NCBI GenBank assembly: GCA_947683625.1 | Contig: CANTUR010000341.1 | Coordinates: 558,001 to 622,000 of the forward strand | Reading direction: 5' to 3' | Length of the DNA: 64,000 nucleotides | From: Mallotus nudiflorus | Lineage: Eukaryota > Streptophyta > Magnoliopsida > Malpighiales > Euphorbiaceae | Shown here: positions 58,908 to 64,000 of the stretch, piece by piece | Layout of the letters: each line of letters opens with the position of its first letter | How positions within the stretch are numbered: position 1 is the stretch's first letter | The notes under the pieces: generated by a model | What the model was told of the DNA's origin: nothing | Databases searched by the model: none | What the model saw: the letters and a program-made list of their open reading frames with translations, nothing else | Made by a program: the position numbers and the translations under genes

Positions 58908-59086
58908 TGACTCTGTATTTTAAATAATATTAAACTATTTTGAGATATGCAGTCTTAATAAATTTTAAATTTTATTTATATATATTATTGTTATTATTTG
59001 TGTATATTATTTATTTATTTTATTCTAAGGATTTTGTTTACGTAAAATAATTTATTTTAAGGGTTTTATTACTTAAATGCATTAAA

Positions 59087-59087
<1 letters not shown>

Positions 59088-59179
<92 letters not shown>

Positions 59180-59180
59180 T
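59088..59180. repeat. (TTA)n microsatellite in LTR-6
   Basis: About 31 trinucleotide units without interruption; absent from the other copies of this LTR. Confidence 0.95.
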
Positions 59181-59537
59181 AAGGGCATTTTAGTCATTTC
59201 ATAATTAAATAAAAATAATAATAAAAATAAAATTAAAAAAAGGGGTCAAAACAGGTTAAAGTCATTTCTCTTTCCTCCCTTCTTTTTTTTTTCTTTTTCT
59301 TCTTCTTCCCTAACATCTCCCTATGCCACCAGAGCTGCCACAGCCACCACCAACGACCGCCACCAACCACCATCACCTCTAGCCTCTTCCTGTCATCAAC
59401 CGCCACCTTCAGAGCGTCTGGAGTCATCGAAAATAAGGGAGGCCGAGACTTGCAGTAACCAGACCTCCATTATTGTTGGTGAGGATTCCAACCACCATTT
59501 GACATCGCACCAGTCTTGTTTGAACCACCAAGCTTCG

Positions 59538-60462
59538 GTGAGTTCATTTCCAAGCTCCGTTTGAGCTCAAATCCCTTTGATTTTGAGTTATCTTCAATTT
59601 TTAGTTTATGTGTTTTAGGGTTTTAAATTTTTTTGAACTTGATATTGATTGATTCATGGATTCTTGCTTAAGAAATGTTATTTATGGCAACTTAATCTTC
59701 CTAAAAATAATTTTTTTTATTTTTTTTGAATTAATTTGAATTATGGGTAATTTTTTATTATTTTTAATATTAAAATATTGAATTTTTTATAATTATGTTA
59801 ATTAATTAGTTTCAATGAAAATTTAGTTAAAATAATGTTATAAATTTGAGTTAATAATTTTAGAATTATTAAAATAACTTTTAGTGAATTTATATAATTT
59901 TTTGAGAATATTTTTATGTTATGTTAATTTTGTATATATAGGTTAATTGTGTAATTTTGTGAAAATTATAGTTAAGAAATATGTTTTAAATAATTTTAGA
60001 ATTATATAGGGTATTAAAATGATTTTTATAAATTATTTACTATTTTTAACTAATTAATACAAATTTTTGAAAATCATTTTCAAATAACATATTATTTACT
60101 AATTTGGTGATTAAAAGAATTTTTAATTACTTTTATTATATATTTAACCTATTTGAATATATAAAAGTGAATTTTTACTATTTTATGTGGAATTATTGAA
60201 AAATTGGATTTTTATAAATATTATATTATTATTTGAGTTTTTGTTTAATTATTGTGAAAATAATTGTATGGAGTGTTTTAGTGTTTAAATATATTATATT
60301 TTGGTATTTTGTGGATATTTATGGAATTTAATGATTTTTTAATATATTTATTATATTATATTGATTTTGGTGAATTGTGAACCTCGGTTGGAAAATTGTG
60401 TAGTTCGGGGTCCCAACCCGAGGTGTTAAGTTTATGGTATTATAAGTATGTTTTCCTTGTAG
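59538..60462 (+). other. Candidate intron in LTR-6
   Basis: Donor TTCG|GTGAGT at 59538, acceptor TTTTCCTTGTAG ending 60462; 925 bp against 923 bp in LTR-5, and very AT-rich between. A second donor-like GTGAGT is at 60727, and an acceptor-like TTTCTAAG|G near 61804. Inference from conservation only. Confidence 0.5.
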
Positions 60463-61884
60463 GAACAGCTCTACTATCTGTAGAGATATGTCCGTTTTAC
60501 AAGGGAGATTCTATCAAATTTTCGATAGAATTCTCTTAAAACTTGACATCGGGTCGATCCTGAATTTTTGTGTTTATTTGAGTTTTGGATTCCTAAATCG
60601 AGTCTCCTTTAGAAGTATAAGTTAGAAATTTATTATGATTTGTTATTATTATTTATTTTCTAGCTGCGCTGAAATCGATGCCTATCGGACTAGGCCCGTC
60701 GAGCCAGTCTTGAGGACTACAAACTTGTGAGTTATTATTTTATATATACATTGTGTATAGTGCATGATTATAAATACTTATGTTTTGATATTAATTATTT
60801 CATTAAATGGTTTAGTATATTTTCGGTATACTTTTAGTATATTTTGGTATATTTATGGTTGATTTTGGTTATATGTAGCATATATATACTTGAAATATAA
60901 TTAGTATATTTTTGGTATATTTATGGTACATTTTCTATCATGAATGCCATTTATGTTTAATTATACATTTAATTATTTTTCATAAATATACAATTTTATT
61001 CGAAGGATAGCAGTAGAACATGCTACCTAGTGGGCTATGCTAGGGCTATTGCACGATAGTATGGTAGAATTAGATTAAGAATCTGATATTGCTATTAAGA
61101 TATTGGTTTTGGGAAAGGCTGACTGTGGATCCTCGGTGGATCGAGTGTACTTGGGGCCAGTCATGCCAATAGTGAGATTACGGAACCTCGATTGACCTAG
61201 TGTACTCGGGGCCAATCTACTACGTTAAGTTAGATAAATGAATAATTGGAGCTTTGATTAAGCCTCTTGGCTGATGATTTTTATGATCAAGGTTGCGAAT
61301 TGTTACGGTTCTGCTCTAGTCCTTCAATTAAAATGATTTTATATTTTTATTATATATATATATATAATAAAATAAATTAAATTTTTAGCATCTATGTGAA
61401 ATGCATGTATGTATTTATAGCTATACTGATGCCTGATTGTATATGTCTTAGATTGCATGTATATATATTATAATAATTCACTCGGTGAGGTCTGACTCCC
61501 CTCAATATATTTTTTTCGGGAGATTCCTCGTATTCAGACCTCAGTAGTAGACTTCTACGCTGGACTTCTTCAACCTCGGCTAGATTATGTAAATTATTTA
61601 TCTGAACTTTGTTGTATTTTAGAACATTATAGTAGTAGTGCTTTGTATTTTTAGAATGTTGTTTAGTAAGAGACCTTTCTTTGAATATTGTATGGAAATA
61701 TTTTTATTTTATGATATGGTAGTTAAGTATTTATTTTTATATCGACTGAAGTTTTAATTCTAGTGTATTTTTATTTATTTATTGCATGCCTTTTTATTTC
61801 TAAGGCTTGCTACGGGTTCCGGATTCGCAAGAACTCCCGTTCCCTAACACTGGTCATAACTTCTGGTTTGAGTCATGACAAAGT

Positions 61885-61896
61885 TGGTATCATAGC
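61885..61896 (+). other. Primer binding site of the Tekay-like element
   Basis: TGGTATCATAGC, four bases after the LTR; one mismatch to the initiator-tRNA-Met site TGGTATCAGAGC. Confidence 0.85.
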
Positions 61897-62067
61897 CCTG
61901 GGCTATTAGTGTTGTGGACCTAGGTTTCTAAAGTTATGTTTTCTTTTAAACTACTGCAGTTGAATTAGGTTTAATTTTGTCTTCGATAAGTTTTCTGTAA
62001 TTTAGTATTTCGTGTAACCATTAGATTGTCTATTTTGTCTGAATCTCTTTAGTTTTATCTTTTTAGA

Positions 62068-63060
62068 ATGAGGAGGCGAGGGCGTGTCGCTCCATCGGTC
62101 ATTGAGGCCGAGGATGATGAGTTCTTTTAGGATGAGGTTTTACCTCTTGAGTTGCTAGCTAGGCATAAAGGTCAATGTAGAGGAAGATCTCGCGAAGCGA
62201 TATGTCACCGTAGACAGCAAGAGCTATAGGATGAGGAACCTATAGAGCCAGAGTATGAGGAAGCTACGATACCTCAAGTTGCACCACCGATACAGCTTGC
62301 CTATCAATAGGGTATGTCTGACCCTAAAGTAGCACTATGCTATGCCAGAGTCGGCAGGATAGCCTTTGATGGAACATTAGATCGGTTAGACTTTCTGCAC
62401 ACTATTGAGACAAGGACTCAGACTTCTCATATCAAGTAATAGCGAATCATGATCTTTGAGTTGTTTGTAGAGGGACCAGCCCTAGATTAGTTCGTCATGG
62501 TGATTCATCCATACATGACTACGATGACTTGGGCGTAGTTTAGAGAGAGATTTATGAGGAGATTCTGCCTAGAGCCACTCTGGATGAGTTACAAACTTCA
62601 ATTGATGAGCATCACTAGAGATGATAGATATGTTAAGGATTACACTAGAGAGTTTCTTTGACTTGGCAAATATGTAGAGGATCTAATGCAAGATCAGTAT
62701 TTTACTATCACTATGTACGTTACTAGTCTGGGTTCTGCATTTGCTAGGATGCCTACTACAGGACTTACTCTAGAGTTGGTTATAGAGTTGGCCAAAGAGA
62801 TAGAGTTGAGACTAGTCAGACAATGAGCTATGATTGATTACAATCAGTTGGGTATTCAGTCAAGAGGATTCTAGACTAATCCATAGTTAACTCTCCATAT
62901 TAGTTCCAATAGTTAGTAGAGAGGCTCAGTATAGTAGAGTCAGAGGCAGCAACTGAGATATCATAGTAGTATAAGGCATGGCCATGGGGGACAATGTAGG
63001 CCTATCAAATTTGGTTATGGTGCTTCCAGCAGTAGTAGTGATTAGAGTTTAGGATCAGCA
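62068..63060 (+). pseudogene. Tekay-like gag, broken
   Basis: ATG 62068 opens MRRRGRVAPSVIEAEDDEFF, then a TAG. The capsid-like core is legible: RIAFDGTLDRLDFLHTIETR (62353-62410), FELFVEGPALD (62455), FRERFMRRFCLEPLW (62538-62582) and LMSITRDDRYVKDYTREFL (62602-62657). It continues to ELVIELAKEIELRLVRQ (62772-62822). More than ten stops, most of them TAG at expected Gln or Trp codons, and few frameshifts until about 62880. Confidence 0.87.
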
Positions 63061-63425
63061 GCTAGCGCATATTATACTTGTGGTAGAGTCCATTAGGGAC
63101 CCTAGCACTGCTAACATGCTTTAAATGCGGATATATAGGACATTTTGCTAGATCATATCCATATTCTGGTTTTTAGCCATAGCAGTTTTCGCAGTAGTCG
63201 ATTGCTAGTGCAACACCAACTCCTTTTTAATTGCCTCTAGCTCAGCATCTGAGTATGACATAGATTGTCGCCTAGTAGGGGTGTGGCAGAGGCACCAGAG
63301 GCAAAGCCAGAGGTTTTGGCCAGGCTTCTACTAGTCAGCAGGGAGGTCAAGGTCAGGCCAGGGTTTTCCACCTCACTTAGCAAGATGCCCAAGCATCTAA
63401 TGCCTCTGTTGTAGGTATTATTCCT
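63061..63425 (+). pseudogene. Tekay-like zinc knuckle and spacer
   Basis: Remnants of one or two CCHC knuckles: YTCGRVH.GP.HC (63070-63107), and after a frame change KCGYIGHFARSYP (63122-63160), whose last Cys is Tyr. A Gln/Gly-rich spacer follows (GRGTRGKARGFGQAS-like, 63282-63330). Confidence 0.75.
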
Positions 63426-63434
63426 ATCTGTTAA

Positions 63435-63692
63435 TTGGATGCTTGGGTTTTATTTGATCTAAGTGCCATACACTCCTTTGTATCTCCTGTTTTTGCTTTA
63501 AAGTTATGTTGGCAAGCTTTGAGGATGGATTTTCCTTTATTTGTCACCACTTTTCTAAGCGATTTATTAGACATCGACATTATTCTTTCTAGGTATCCAG
63601 TGTTTGTTGGAGGCAGAGAACTACCAGCAGAATTAGTATTATTGGATGTGATGGAATTCGATGTGATTTTGGGTATGGATTGGTTGTCTTAG
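63435..63692 (+). pseudogene. Tekay-like retropepsin
   Basis: 85-codon open stretch: AWVLFDLSAIHSFVSPVFAL (63441-63500), where the family has LFDSGATHSF, so Gly of the active-site triad is Ser and the following residues are altered. RYPVFVGGRELPAELVLLDV and EFDVILGMDWLS (63654-63689) match the C-terminal part of gypsy chromovirus proteases. Ends at a TAG before HY. The altered active site would prevent catalysis. Confidence 0.88.
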
Positions 63693-64000
63693 CACTATAT
63701 CGTTGTGGATTGTTGGATTAAAGAGGTGATTTTTAGAATTCCAAATAAGAAGAGTTTAAGTTTATGGGTGATAAGAGTGCTGCACCTTAAAATCTCATCT
63801 TCACTATCACGACTAGGAAGATGCTAAACAAGGGTTGTCAGGGATCTTTAGTGGAGAAATTGTCACTCACAGATGTTCCTGTTGCTTGTGAGTTTCCTGA
63901 TGTTTTTCCTAAAGAGTTGCTAGGTGTACCACCTCATAGAGAGATTAAGTTTTATATAGATATGGTTCTAGGCACCACTCCTATTTCGATGCTGCCTTAT
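63693..64000 (+). pseudogene. Start of Tekay-like reverse transcriptase region
   Basis: After a frame change near 63750: ISALKMLNKGCQG-like linker, then VACEFPDVFPKELLGVPPHR (63883-63942) and IKFYIDMVLGTTPISMLPY to the window end. This is the standard entry to gypsy RT; the polymerase motifs lie beyond the window. Confidence 0.85.

Larger units (their letters stand above)
58908..61880 (+). repeat. 5' LTR of the Tekay-like element (LTR-6)
   Basis: 2.97 kb, TGACTCTG ... GTCATGACA. It contains the trinucleotide run (59088-59180), CT-rich tract (59265-59310), GC-rich island (59320-59535), candidate splice pair 59538/60462, first hairpin CTCTA/TAGAG (60470-60486), second hairpin (60491-60543), the GC-rich direct repeat (61130-61215), GGTGAGGTCTGACTCCCCT (61483) and GGCTTGCTACGGGTTCCGG (61804). 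Confidence 0.92.
58908..64000 (+). mobile_element. Tekay/Del-like Ty3/gypsy element, 5' part
   Basis: 5' LTR, primer site, gag, zinc knuckle, protease and the first part of pol; truncated by the window edge. Inserted into the PPR pseudogene after TATAA (58903-58907), the probable left target duplication. The chromovirus (Tekay) assignment rests on the primer site, the gag type and the protease-RT linker (VFPKELLGVPPHREIKF). It is the only copy in the window with internal sequence and so identifies the five other LTRs. Confidence 0.9.

Noticed and set aside
59088..59180. Trinucleotide run as a CRISPR-like or coding repeat
   Set aside because: Simple TTA microsatellite with no spacers and a stop codon in one frame; not coding.

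Overview
The window is plant nuclear DNA, most likely from a eudicot. It is very AT-rich and almost wholly made of nested, decayed transposable elements, with plant-type Ty1/copia and Ty3/gypsy retrotransposons, an endogenous pararetrovirus and pieces of plant gene families (PPR, poly(A)-binding protein, plant mobile domain). The species cannot be named from sequence alone. No intact host gene, tRNA, rRNA or CRISPR array was seen; essentially every coding stretch is broken, most often by TAG.

Layout. 1-645: 3' end of a Tekay-like gypsy LTR inserted in a copia element whose RT-RNase H and 3' LTR occupy 646-3077. 3473-8293: a second, complete copia element with perfect 5-bp duplications. 8355-48872: a large Tat/Ogre-like gypsy element with both LTRs (8355-10493 and 46756-48872) and near-matching 5-bp flanks, holding at least four nested insertions. 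These are a solo Tekay LTR at 11257-14443, and a second one starting at 18478 in the reverse transcriptase gene. That second LTR was itself entered at a TA microsatellite by a tandem endogenous caulimovirid array (Florendovirus/Petuvirus-like, 21444-39153). The first viral copy carries another solo LTR (23414-30022), split in turn by a solo LTR of the same family in the opposite orientation (25376-28721). Removing these joins the Tat gag-protease-RT-RNase H-integrase reading at 14.5-18.5 kb and 39.2-42.1 kb.

Downstream of the Tat integrase, on the opposite strand, lies a seven-exon gene of the plant mobile domain family (45562-43321). Its splice sites and mostly phase-0 exons are still readable although it sits inside a retrotransposon. 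Repeat-rich spacers lie around it.

48.9-64 kb: AT-rich spacer; a 5'-truncated or decayed LINE on the minus strand (51280-55810) split by a hAT-type MITE (51657-52154); a processed poly(A)-binding protein pseudogene (55836-56190); an unidentified coding-like piece; an RFL-type PPR pseudogene broken up by a tandem repeat (57295-58907); and, inserted into that PPR, the 5' LTR, gag, protease and start of pol of a Tekay-like gypsy element (58908-64000), which names the family of all the solo LTRs.

The most unusual signals are the intron-bearing antisense gene inside the Tat element, conserved splice-like sites and paired hairpins inside the Tekay LTRs, and the viral array whose second copy preserves the empty site of an LTR insertion seen in the first.
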